Shown piece after piece: positions 25,610 to 33,459 of a stretch of DNA of 64,000 nucleotides (the first letter of the stretch is position 1; every line of letters begins with the position of its first letter). Both the position numbers and the translations under genes were made by a program. This DNA comes from Nitrospira sp. SG-bin2 (lineage in GTDB: Bacteria; Nitrospirota; Nitrospiria; Nitrospirales; Nitrospiraceae). Location of the stretch: contig LVWT01000017.1 of the NCBI GenBank assembly GCA_002083405.1, positions 124,001-188,000 of the forward strand, in the 5' to 3' direction. The notes beneath the pieces were generated by a model. That model was not told where the DNA came from, ran no database searches, and was given only the letters and a program-made list of their open reading frames with translations.

Positions 25610-26308
25610 ATGATTCCCTTCACATCATTATCATTTTCCACTGTTAAGTTCTTCATTCAATTCATCATGAACAAGATGGACTTGCCTGACTTGGACAGCG
25701 CGTCTAGCGCCACTTTGAGTCAGCGTGTCTGCGCCAGGCTCGATCGTATCATATTCATCCCGCTTGATGATTTCCCACCGGAACTACTCGAAGAGGTGGC
25801 CGACAAGTATCGGCTCATGTTAGGGGTTGAAATTGCGGTGTGCGCTCCTGTCCCAGTAGACGCGTCCGCAATGGACTACAAAAGAGGTCAGTACATCGGC
25901 GAAGAAGTTCTCAAATCGTTGATCCTGCAACAGGCGGCTCTTTCTGAAGATCAGTCGGTTTTGTTGATCGCCTTCACGAACACAGATATCTACACAGGTT
26001 GGAAGAGAAGCTGGCGGTTTGCATTTGCACTTCGTGTACTTGGCAGATTTGCGGTGATTTCAACGGCCCGTATGGACCCGGAATTCTTCGGGCTCGAACC
26101 GGATGATTCCATCCTAGTGAGCAGGCTCAGAAAGATGGTGAGCAAAACAATCGGCGGATTCTATTACGGATTGCCGGAGCGCACTGATAAATCGAGCGTC
26201 ATGTATTCTCCGATCCTTGGAGTCGACGATCTTGATGAAGTCTCACCCGAGTACGATGAGCTTGATCTCGATCGGATGGTGGAGTCGGGAAAATATAAAG
26301 CAATATAG
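25610..26308 (+). CDS. Archaemetzincin-like protein lacking the zinc site
   Basis: 232 residues. The order of motifs follows archaemetzincins: the VLLIAFTNTDIY strand, WRFAFALRVLGRFAVISTAR, PEFFGLEPDDSILVSRLRK, then a position-matched active-site helix, and the Met-turn-like SVMYSPILG. The helix reads KMVSKTIGGFYYGLP where family members have HExxHxxGxxH. All three His and the Glu are replaced, and the C-terminal CxxC zinc site is also absent. The ATG at 25610 has an AGG about 8 bases upstream; ATG 25667 is an alternative. Probably catalytically dead and perhaps a binding or regulatory protein. Confidence 0.65.
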   Translation: MIPFTSLSFSTVKFFIQFIMNKMDLPDLDSASSATLSQRVCARLDRIIFIPLDDFPPELLEEVADKYRLMLGVEIAVCAPVPVDASAMDYKRGQYIGEEVLKSLILQQAALSEDQSVLLIAFTNTDIYTGWKRSWRFAFALRVLGRFAVISTARMDPEFFGLEPDDSILVSRLRKMVSKTIGGFYYGLPERTDKSSVMYSPILGVDDLDEVSPEYDELDLDRMVESGKYKAI

Positions 26309-26383
26309 GAAGTTCAAGAGGCCTGAGGTGGCCCGAATGGGACCGACGGGTTCATTCTATTTAAGAGTGGCTAGACTAACTTC

Positions 26384-26503
26384 ATGGATTCAGAAACCGG
26401 CTTTATTGCCCTAGTCGCTGGGATCGTGTTGGTCACGATGCTTGTTGTCTGGAGGAGAAAAGGGTGTCAGGAGGAGAAAAGGGTGTCAGGAACCATTATT
26501 TGA
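26384..26503 (+). CDS. Possible small membrane protein, 3' end replaced by a mini-element
   Basis: 39 codons: MDSETGFIALVAGIVLV, TMLVVWRRKG, then codons derived from the element. One clear transmembrane helix with a basic stop-transfer patch. The stop lies inside the element at 26484. No ribosome site is evident. It may be the remnant of a longer small protein. Confidence 0.35.
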   Translation: MDSETGFIALVAGIVLVTMLVVWRRKGCQEEKRVSGTII

Positions 26504-26620
26504 AGTACAAGTTGTGCGCGGGGATTCATGTATGGGAGACCATTGTCTCCCACGTCAGGGGATGGAGTGTCTCACGTGCCTCGTCGTATGGACGTGCGTG
26601 GTGAACAATGGTTCCTGACA
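26484..26620. mobile_element. 137-bp inverted-repeat element, copy 2
   Basis: Same ends and length as the copies at 24034 and 28001 (TGTCAGGAACC...GGTTCCTGACA). Complementarity continues outward (GGAGAAAAGGG on the left, CCTTTTTCTCTCC on the right), giving arms of about 30 bases. The left flank carries a 19-base tandem duplication, GAGGAGAAAAGGGTGTCAG, at 26453-26490. The right flank is a fragment of smbP. Confidence 0.9.
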
Positions 26621-26633
26621 CCTTTTTCTCTCC

Positions 26634-26769
26634 CATGCGGAAGCAGCGCTGCAACATGCCCTGAATGGTGGCAAGGATCGCCCGCATGTGGACGAAGGGA
26701 TCGCACATCTGAAAGAGGCCATCGAGCATGGGAAAGCGGGCCATGCTGACGTAGCCACCAAACACGCAG
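26634..26769 (+). pseudogene. Detached 136-bp fragment of smbP
   Basis: Collinear with 21833-21968 of smbP with no gaps and four substitutions that I count. It covers the His-rich middle (HALNGGKDRPHVDEGIAH, LKEAIEHGKAGHAD). No signal peptide and no start. It is bounded on the left by mini-element copy 2 and on the right by the 182-bp element at 26769. Confidence 0.88.
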
Positions 26770-26950
26770 GGGAAACAAACGGGGACATTCTACTTTTTTG
26801 GAATGGGTGGGTCTATGGCGGGGTTGAGAGGGGCGGGGAATTGCGCCCGCCCTTTGACTATCTCAGGGCAGGAAGGGCGTGGCGGCGGCTGTGGGCGTCG
26901 AAAATTCAGGCATTACTTGGAAATTCAGAATGTCCCTGTTTTGCCTCCCC
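26769..26950. mobile_element. 182-bp mini-element with AGAATGTCCC ends
   Basis: The left end GGGGAAACAAACGGGGACAT plus TCT (26769-26791) is the near-inverse of the right end AGAATGTCCCTGTTTTGCCT plus CCCC (26927-26950). No ORF. Partial copies of the right half lie at 22887-22955 and 20651-20724. It ends about 53 bases before the start of the ImmA-type gene. Confidence 0.72.
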
Positions 26951-27003
26951 ATGAAGTGAGAGCCGGTCTGTCAACGCCTGATCATCAAAGCAGCGTATTT
27001 GAC

Positions 27004-27825
27004 ATGTACCTCCAGTCGCCGACTCGCTACACTAACTCCCTCTCCGATTTTCTCGAAGACTTACTCCTGGATCAGGCGCTTTCACCTGGGCAGCTGAGAG
27101 CGATCACAAATGTGCAGGCCAAGCCGAGTGGAGTTGTCCCCTTCGTCGGTAAGGAAATTCTTGAAAATGTTGCTTCAAGAGTCCATCAGGATATCTCATA
27201 TCTTAGCGGGAGGGTTGCTTTAGATCGTGTGTGTGATACTGAACGAGACCGTAGCGGTCTTGTCCTGAAGCTTGATGCCGAGCCGAGTTCTGATTTTGTT
27301 GAGAGGCAGATTCTTGGTCGCATTACGTTTGATCCGCCCACCATAGAAATATTTCGGCAAGCCAGCCCTAATGCAGGGCGCAACCGATTTACGCTGGCCC
27401 ATGAACTGGCTCATCATCTTCTTGGGCATGGCGATCACATGGTCCGAGAGTACTGCCAAGATGATGATTTTTCCATTGAGTCCGGGCAAGCGCCAGATGG
27501 GACTGACATTAAGAGGATGGAATTTCAGGCTAACTACCTGGCCTCTAGTCTGCTACTTCCTAAACATAATGTAATTGAAGACTTTCATGGTCTAGTAGGG
27601 AAACTCGGACTTTCGAATCGAGGCTATGGTCTGCTTTACGTGGATAAGCAGCCTTGTAATATCCAGAATTTTGAAACTATTAGTGCTCACTTCATGACGG
27701 AATATGGAGTCTCACGTACAGCAGCCACCCTCCGATTGCAGGCATTAGGACTTCTAAGGGACGATCGAAATTTGAGCGCGTCTCAGCGAGTAATGGAAAA
27801 GCTTCCATCAGTTGACTGGCCCTAA
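27004..27825 (+). CDS. ImmA/IrrE-type metallopeptidase
   Basis: 273 residues. The zinc motif is HELAH at 133-137 (FTLAHELAHHLLGH), followed by EFQANYLASSLLLP with the third ligand Glu. A helical N-terminal part (about 1-60) and a C-terminal winged-helix-like segment (SAHFMTEYGVSRTAATLRL) are typical of the family. ImmA/IrrE proteases cleave a cognate Xre-type repressor, usually encoded next door; none is present. The start at ATG 27004 is uncertain because the 182-bp element ends just upstream and may have removed a true N-terminus or partner. Confidence 0.82.
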   Translation: MYLQSPTRYTNSLSDFLEDLLLDQALSPGQLRAITNVQAKPSGVVPFVGKEILENVASRVHQDISYLSGRVALDRVCDTERDRSGLVLKLDAEPSSDFVERQILGRITFDPPTIEIFRQASPNAGRNRFTLAHELAHHLLGHGDHMVREYCQDDDFSIESGQAPDGTDIKRMEFQANYLASSLLLPKHNVIEDFHGLVGKLGLSNRGYGLLYVDKQPCNIQNFETISAHFMTEYGVSRTAATLRLQALGLLRDDRNLSASQRVMEKLPSVDWP

Positions 27826-28000
27826 ACAGGTCATGAATTAGAGGGTGACCCCCGTTATTTTGGCGCTCCGCAAATTGAAGTGGCTACATGAGAACGCGCC
27901 TTCTTCTCAAGCCATACAGCCGACCTGTGGTTTGGCCTGATTGGCCGGTTCTCGGAGCCTGAAGCTGAGGTCGGATCTTACCTTGTGGGGGAGAAAAGGG

Positions 28001-28137
28001 TGTCAGGAACCATTGTTTGAAGTACAAGTTGTGCACTGGAATTCATGTATGGGAGACCATTGCCTCCCACGTCAGGAAATGGAGTGTCTCACGTGCCCTG
28101 TCGTACGGACGCGCGTGGTGAACAATGGTTCCTGACA
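28001..28137. mobile_element. 137-bp inverted-repeat element, copy 3
   Basis: Same ends and exact length as copies 1 and 2. The left flank is GGAGAAAAGGG and the right flank CCTTTC. It lies between the ImmA-type gene and the DUF4145 gene, ending 11 bases past the DUF4145 stop. Confidence 0.9.
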
Positions 28138-28148
28138 CCTTTCCCGCT

Positions 28149-28790
28149 TTATGGGCCGGGAGTTTTCTTGAGCCCTTTCAGCTTATCTAGAAGGCCTGAG
28201 TACTGATACACCGCCTTCAGAACTTCCTTCGTGAACGCGACTGCGATTTCTACCTCGGGCTTCCCGATTTTGTCATATTCCTGCGACTCGATATGAGCTG
28301 CATCATTTCCAAGAAGCCGAAGATGATCCAGGGCCTCAAGCAACTCTGTGGGTAATACCACCTTAGTACCGAGGCTAGCCAGACGCTCTTTGAGATTCTT
28401 TCCCGTGGCACCGCGGTCTTTACACAGCTCCTCTAACGTCCGTCTGACCATTAGTGCGGATGCGATATAACATTCCAATGAGTGGCAGGTGATCGCCTCA
28501 GTAAGCGATGCCACAAGCGGCTTGGGAATGTCGGTTGCGTCAAAATCCAATCTCTCAGGGGGAAAGCATTCTGTTGTGGAATTGTTCGTCACGAAAAAAA
28601 TATGTTGCATGCATTTTGGATTAGGGCATCGGCGTTGGCCAAAAATTGGCATTCCAGAGTGTTGCGGTGCAACATCAGGAGCATTTATTGGATCGAGAAT
28701 TCCTTGCTGAAGGCAGCTAGGACAACGCGCAGATATCCGCCGTCCATTCGGATCGTATTGAACAAACTGTCCTCCTATTCTGGTGTCCAT
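28149..28790 (-). CDS. DUF4145 domain protein
   Basis: 213 residues. The N-terminal half has two CxxC-type pairs (CPSC, and CPNPKC) that suggest a zinc ribbon. The C-terminal half has the DUF4145 signature ALMVRRTLEELCKDRGATGK, LKERLASLG and LDHLRLLGNDAAH. The family is found alone and fused to restriction or other defence enzymes, and may bind nucleic acid or a partner protein. It stands alone at the edge of the repeat-rich region. Confidence 0.8.
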   Translation of the reverse strand: MDTRIGGQFVQYDPNGRRISARCPSCLQQGILDPINAPDVAPQHSGMPIFGQRRCPNPKCMQHIFFVTNNSTTECFPPERLDFDATDIPKPLVASLTEAITCHSLECYIASALMVRRTLEELCKDRGATGKNLKERLASLGTKVVLPTELLEALDHLRLLGNDAAHIESQEYDKIGKPEVEIAVAFTKEVLKAVYQYSGLLDKLKGLKKTPGP

Positions 28791-29011
28791 GCTTCTTTTT
28801 CCCTCCCAACCTCAACTCATGGAAAAGGTTGAGGCAGTCTACCTTTCTGTGATCTCCTCAGTCCATCCTCTCTCTCTAGATAAACAGGGCTAGCTCTTTC
28901 CTCCCGCCCTTGAATATCCTTCTTCCTGCCTCGTACAATACTTACCTTCGATCATAACCCCTTGGCATTCCAGTAGTTTGGGGATGCCGAATTCGATAGA
29001 GGAGTGCCTTC

Positions 29012-30910
29012 TTGAAGATCGAATATTCCAAGGGTGAGCGGGCCTCCAAGGAGCTGATTCTCCTCAACCGTCAGTCATTCGAAGCCACCAGTGGTCGGAA
29101 GATGAAGGTCATGCTGATCTTCCCGCCTGATTGGTACCCCTCCGAGCCCTATTTGAGCCTTCCTTCCCTCACCGCCGTCCTGCGTCAGGCAGGCCATACG
29201 GTCATTCAAAAAGATATCAATCTTGAGATGTGGGACTGGTACTTCAGCGAGGACTTTTTGAGGAGAGTTCTGCGCAAGGTGCCGCAGCAATTGGACCGGC
29301 TGCGGAAGCTCTCCAAGAAGCGTGAGTTGGATGCCAATGAGATGGATTTGCAGCTGGCGTTGTGCGACGTGACCCGCCAGAAGATCGATGATTTGATCAA
29401 GAAGGCAGAGCAGGCCAAGCGGATTATCAGAGGAGAAGAGTTCTACGATATCGATAAGTTAGAGTGGGCTATTCAAGTCTTTCGAGAAGTTGCTGCGGTC
29501 ATCTCGATGGTCTATGCTCCGGCGCGGATCTGCATGCCGCCGATGGAGACGAATCTCTCGTACAAGGTCTTCGTCTCGTCCGAGATTATGGACGCGGTGA
29601 ACGACATCCAAGTCAATATCTACCGGGATGTGTTCGAGCATCTTGTGAAGCCGGTGATCGAGAGAGAGCAGCCGGATGTGATCGGTATTTCCATCGTCCT
29701 TCAGCAGCAGATGTTTTCCACCATGACCTTCTGTGCCCTCATCAAGCAGCATTTTCCTCATATCCATGTGACGATCGGCGGTAATACGGTGACTCGCTTG
29801 CGCGATGTGCTGCCCACGTCGTCCCTGTTCCAGTACTTTGACAGCGCTGTGGTCTATGAAGGGGAGACGGCCTTTGTGCAGCTAGTCTCGGCGGTGGGGG
29901 CAAAACGGAGTTTGGCCGAGGTGCCCAATACCATCTATAAGGATGAGACCGGCATCCACGCCTCCACGATCAGCTTTGCGGAAGATATGCATGCGCTTCC
30001 GCCGCCCGATTTTGACGGCCTGCCGCTGGACAAGTACTTCGTTCCGACGAAGATCATGCCCTATCTGGCGACGCGTGGCTGCTACTGGGGCCGCTGCGAG
30101 TTCTGCGACCATGGCGAGGGCTATACGGCAGGCTACCGGTCAAAGACGATTCAAGAGGCCCTGGGTGAAATCCAGTACCTGCGCGACAAATATGGCGCGA
30201 AGCATTTCCATTTTACGGATGAATCCTATCCGCCGGCGTTATTTCGTAAGCTCACGCGCGGGTTGATCGACAGCAAGATGGGTATCGTCTGGACCACACA
30301 CATGCGGTTTGAAAAGAGTTTGCTGGATCAGACGGTGTGGCAGGATGCAAAGGAATCGGGGTGCAAGTATCTTCACTTCGGCTATGAGTCTGGTGTCGAG
30401 CGAGTTCTGCAGCTGATGGATAAGGCGACTACAACAGAGATCATGACGAAGCATCTCCAGCTTACGGCCGATGCAGGCATTTGGAACCACTGTATGGGGT
30501 TCTTCGGTTTTCCAGGCGAGACCAAGGAAGAGGCCTGGCAATCGGTGCAATTTCTTGAGGCAAACAAAGACCATGTGCATTCCCTGGGCTTCGGCACCTT
30601 TGACCTGGGCCGGCATAATCCGGTCGCCAAACATCCGGAGAAGTGGGGGGTGACCGCCTATAAGAATCCCGAATGGGATCTGGCCCTCGATTACTACTAT
30701 ACGGTGAAACAGGGGATGAGCATCGAGGAGGCGGAGCGGGTATTCGAGCAGTTCGAGCGAAACCATAATCCTGGCTGGGACCTGCGCCTGTACATCCGGG
30801 AATACATCTTTCTCTACATTTCAAAGTTCGGTTTAGGCAAGCGGCAAGATCTGCAATATCAAAAGGCTAAAGCGACCGGAGTAACGCCGACGTTAGTGGG
30901 GAAAATGTGA
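29012..30910 (+). CDS. B12-binding radical SAM protein, paralogue 1
   Basis: 632 residues. The N-terminal cobalamin-binding-like domain starts at MKVMLIFPPDWYPSEPYLSL, continues to DVIGISIVLQQQMFSTM and ends with HVTIGGNTVTRL. The radical SAM core carries TRGCYWGRCEFCDHG with cysteines at 357, 362 and 365, a CX4CX2C spacing instead of CX3CX2C. Later come TDESYPPALF, YLHFGYESGVERVLQLMDKA and FFGFPGETKEEAW. A central helical insert sits at about 90-190. It starts at TTG 29012, decided by AGAGGAG seven bases upstream. A close paralogue follows. The substrate is unknown. Confidence 0.88.
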   Translation: MKIEYSKGERASKELILLNRQSFEATSGRKMKVMLIFPPDWYPSEPYLSLPSLTAVLRQAGHTVIQKDINLEMWDWYFSEDFLRRVLRKVPQQLDRLRKLSKKRELDANEMDLQLALCDVTRQKIDDLIKKAEQAKRIIRGEEFYDIDKLEWAIQVFREVAAVISMVYAPARICMPPMETNLSYKVFVSSEIMDAVNDIQVNIYRDVFEHLVKPVIEREQPDVIGISIVLQQQMFSTMTFCALIKQHFPHIHVTIGGNTVTRLRDVLPTSSLFQYFDSAVVYEGETAFVQLVSAVGAKRSLAEVPNTIYKDETGIHASTISFAEDMHALPPPDFDGLPLDKYFVPTKIMPYLATRGCYWGRCEFCDHGEGYTAGYRSKTIQEALGEIQYLRDKYGAKHFHFTDESYPPALFRKLTRGLIDSKMGIVWTTHMRFEKSLLDQTVWQDAKESGCKYLHFGYESGVERVLQLMDKATTTEIMTKHLQLTADAGIWNHCMGFFGFPGETKEEAWQSVQFLEANKDHVHSLGFGTFDLGRHNPVAKHPEKWGVTAYKNPEWDLALDYYYTVKQGMSIEEAERVFEQFERNHNPGWDLRLYIREYIFLYISKFGLGKRQDLQYQKAKATGVTPTLVGKM

Positions 30911-31010
30911 TGGGGGCCGTGAGCGGTGAGGGGTGAGGTGTAAGGGGCGAGGATGCAATCCTGGAGTTATGCCTGACGCCTTGACGTTTCACGCCTAACG
31001 AAGAACGAGC

Positions 31011-32963
31011 ATGAGCAACATCGGACTTGTACAGATAGAAGGGCTTGCGCCTCTTAAGACGGAAGAGCGGAAGCAATCCAAGGTCATGCTCCTATTCCCG
31101 CCTGAGTGGGTACCGACAGCGCCTTATCTCGCCCTGCCTTCCCTGACTGCTGTGTTGCGGGAAGCGGGCCATACCGTCATCCAGCGCGATATCAATATCG
31201 GGATGTGGGATCACTTCTTCAGTATGGAGTTTTTGATCTGGGTGAAGGCCCGATTGGGCATGCAGCTCAAGGCGCTGCAAGACAAAGAGAAGGCAGGAGC
31301 TCTGACGGAACGAGACTCGAGTCAAAAGGCGGTCGTTGAGCAGGCCTATGATGTCGATGTGTTCGATCTCGCGGAACGGGCGGAAGATGCCAAGCTGATC
31401 GTGCGTGGCGAACGGTTCTATGAAGCAGAGATTCTGGAGGGGGCGCTCAATACCTTTCGTGAGGCCATGGCCTATATCTCCGCCGCGTACTATCCCGCCT
31501 CGCTGGTCTTCTATCCAATGGAAAGCAACTTAGGCTATCGTCCCGGTGTTTCAAAAGAAGTGTTTGCCTGTTTGGAAGATGAGCAGGTGAACGTCTATCG
31601 GGATCTCTGTAATCAGCTGGTCATGCCGGAGGTGGCGAGAGAGCGGCCGGATGTGATCGGGATTTCCATCGGGACGCAGATGCAGTTCTTGGCGGGTTTG
31701 ACCTTCGCAAAGATGATCAAGGACACGTTCCCGCAGATCCATGTGGTGGTGGGCGGCAACGTCATTACGCGCCTTCACGAGGACCTCGTGAATCACGAGC
31801 GGTTTTTCACGGAAGTCTTTGATTCAGCAATTCTTTATGAGGGGGAGCATGCGCTCCTGTGGCTCATCGAATCCTTAAACGGACAGCGGCTTATCGCGAC
31901 CGTGCCGAACTTGATTTATCGGGATGAGTCCGGACTTCACCGGAATACCGAAGTCTATACCGAGAAGACGGCTGCGCTGCCTTTGCCGGACTTTGAGGGG
32001 CTGCCGCTGGATCGCTACTTCGTCCCGGAACTGATTATTCCCTACCTGGCGACGCGCGGCTGTTATTGGGGGCGTTGCACATTCTGCGACCATGGACAGG
32101 GGTATTTTGATCAGTATCGGGGGATGCCGGTCCAGCTGGTGGTCGAACAGATCAAGGCGCTGCGGGATAAGTATCACTGCCGGCACTTCCTCTTTTCCGA
32201 CGAGTCCTATCCGCCGGCGTTGTTTAAGAAAGTGTCACAGCTGCTGATCGATCAGAACGTCGGGATCAAGTGGACGACGCTGATCCGATTTGAGGAGACG
32301 CTACAAGACCAGGCCACCTGGGATCTCGCCGCCAAAGCCGGTTGCTGTACGCTCTATTACGGCATGGAATCGGCGAATGAGCGCGTCTTGAATCTCATGG
32401 ACAAGCATGCGACGAAGCACGTGATCCAGCGTAATCTCCAGATGGCGGCGCAGGCCGGGATCTGGAACCATGTGATGGCCTTCTACGGATTTCCTGGCGA
32501 AACATTCGAGGAAGCGATGGAAACCAGGCAGTTCGTCCTTGAGAACCAGCCGGCGATTCACTCACTGGAACTGTTTTATTTCGTCGCGTACCGCCATACG
32601 CCGATGGTGCGCCGTCCGGAACAGTTCGGCATTACGATTCATAAACAGGAAGAGTACGATCTTCCACTGGACTACTACTACACACTGAATGACCCCAGCA
32701 CCCTGTCGTGCCTCGATGCGATGCAGCTCTGCGAAGAATTCTACAAGAACGATTTCCACCCCTGGGCGGTGCGCGTCAACTCGCGCGAACATGTGTTTCT
32801 CTATATCTCGAAGTTTGGAACCAACCGGTTGCCTCAAATCTATGCGCAGCAAACCCAGCCGGTCGGATCGCCGGAAGGGGTGTCAGGCCTGATTACCTGG
32901 CCGGTGGCCCGTCCGGAAGGCGATGAAGGGATGAGCCGGGTCACGAGTCACGAGGTGGGATGA
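31011..32963 (+). CDS. B12-binding radical SAM protein, paralogue 2
   Basis: 650 residues, collinear with the preceding gene over almost the full length (KVMLLFPPEWVPTAPYLALP, HVVVGGNVITRL, DESYPPALFKK, AFYGFPGETFEEA). The cluster motif TRGCYWGRCTFCDHG again has CX4CX2C spacing (C351, C356, C359). The C-terminal 30 residues are Pro/Gly-rich and diverge. The two proteins may work as a pair or on related substrates. The gap of 100 bases between them holds an imperfect palindrome. No neighbouring precursor gene or cobalamin riboswitch was seen. Confidence 0.88.
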   Translation: MSNIGLVQIEGLAPLKTEERKQSKVMLLFPPEWVPTAPYLALPSLTAVLREAGHTVIQRDINIGMWDHFFSMEFLIWVKARLGMQLKALQDKEKAGALTERDSSQKAVVEQAYDVDVFDLAERAEDAKLIVRGERFYEAEILEGALNTFREAMAYISAAYYPASLVFYPMESNLGYRPGVSKEVFACLEDEQVNVYRDLCNQLVMPEVARERPDVIGISIGTQMQFLAGLTFAKMIKDTFPQIHVVVGGNVITRLHEDLVNHERFFTEVFDSAILYEGEHALLWLIESLNGQRLIATVPNLIYRDESGLHRNTEVYTEKTAALPLPDFEGLPLDRYFVPELIIPYLATRGCYWGRCTFCDHGQGYFDQYRGMPVQLVVEQIKALRDKYHCRHFLFSDESYPPALFKKVSQLLIDQNVGIKWTTLIRFEETLQDQATWDLAAKAGCCTLYYGMESANERVLNLMDKHATKHVIQRNLQMAAQAGIWNHVMAFYGFPGETFEEAMETRQFVLENQPAIHSLELFYFVAYRHTPMVRRPEQFGITIHKQEEYDLPLDYYYTLNDPSTLSCLDAMQLCEEFYKNDFHPWAVRVNSREHVFLYISKFGTNRLPQIYAQQTQPVGSPEGVSGLITWPVARPEGDEGMSRVTSHEVG

Positions 32964-33102
32964 TAAGAGAATGAGCGTATAGCTAATGGCTTATGGCACA
33001 AGCGGGATGAAGAAGTATGGGATGAGATTGGAATGAGGAGCTTCTGCCATATGCTAGAGGCAATCAGCTCTCAGTCCTTCACGTGCTATACGCCATACGC
33101 TA
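32964..33102. repeat. Intergenic palindrome, GAGCGTATAGC family
   Basis: GAGCGTATAGCTAATGGCTT..GGCAC at 32974-33000 faces GTGCTATACGCCATACGCTA..GCTC at 33081-33109 as an imperfect inverted repeat. Related palindromes occur at 38440-38556 and 40927-41034. No coding function. Confidence 0.65.
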
Positions 33103-33357
33103 TCAGCTCTCATCCGGCACAAGTACCGCCGAGAGCAGTGCGTGTGAGGCTTCGACGAGCTTGGTCATCTCTTCGGCCTTCTTGTAGGCCGTCATATATT
33201 GGGTCGGGTTATTCGTGAGATTGGCGTAACGGGCCGGGTCCCAGTTGTAGAGTTGGACCCGTTTAGCCCGATCGAGCGCGTCGGATGTGACGGGCAGTGT
33301 CAGTCCCAGGATCTCGAGCGCACGGACGATTTCTTGAGGGACGGCGTCGTCGGCCAT
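33103..33357 (-). CDS. Small J-domain-like protein without HPD
   Basis: 84 residues. The pattern SDALDRAKRVQLYNWDPARY, then NNPTQYMTAYKKAEEMTKLV and EASHALLSA follows the helix II, loop, helix III order of a DnaJ domain. The essential HPD tripeptide is replaced by WDPAR. ATG 33357 is used; a TTG at 33372 is in frame. If it is a J-like domain it cannot stimulate DnaK in the standard way. This is a tentative fold reading and the function is unknown. Confidence 0.5.
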   Translation of the reverse strand: MADDAVPQEIVRALEILGLTLPVTSDALDRAKRVQLYNWDPARYANLTNNPTQYMTAYKKAEEMTKLVEASHALLSAVLVPDES

Positions 33358-33459
33358 GCGCAAGTGTGACAAAGCCGCGTGGTACCTGTCAAATCAGGCC
33401 GCTCATGGTTCGTTTGCTCTGCGGTTTCCATTTTTTAGCAGAAGGAGTATCGTGACGGC

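Noticed and set aside
26803..27003. Longer N-terminus for the ImmA-type protein
   Set aside because: The upstream in-frame sequence is translated mini-element DNA and is Gly/Arg-rich, unlike the family.
24034..28137. CRISPR array from the repeated 137-bp units
   Set aside because: Copies are far apart with unrelated genes between them and have inverted ends; there are no regular spacers and no cas genes.
28791..29011. Cobalamin riboswitch before the B12-binding radical SAM genes
   Set aside because: No B12-box-like sequence or matching fold; only a small CCTCAAC/GTTGAGG hairpin is visible.
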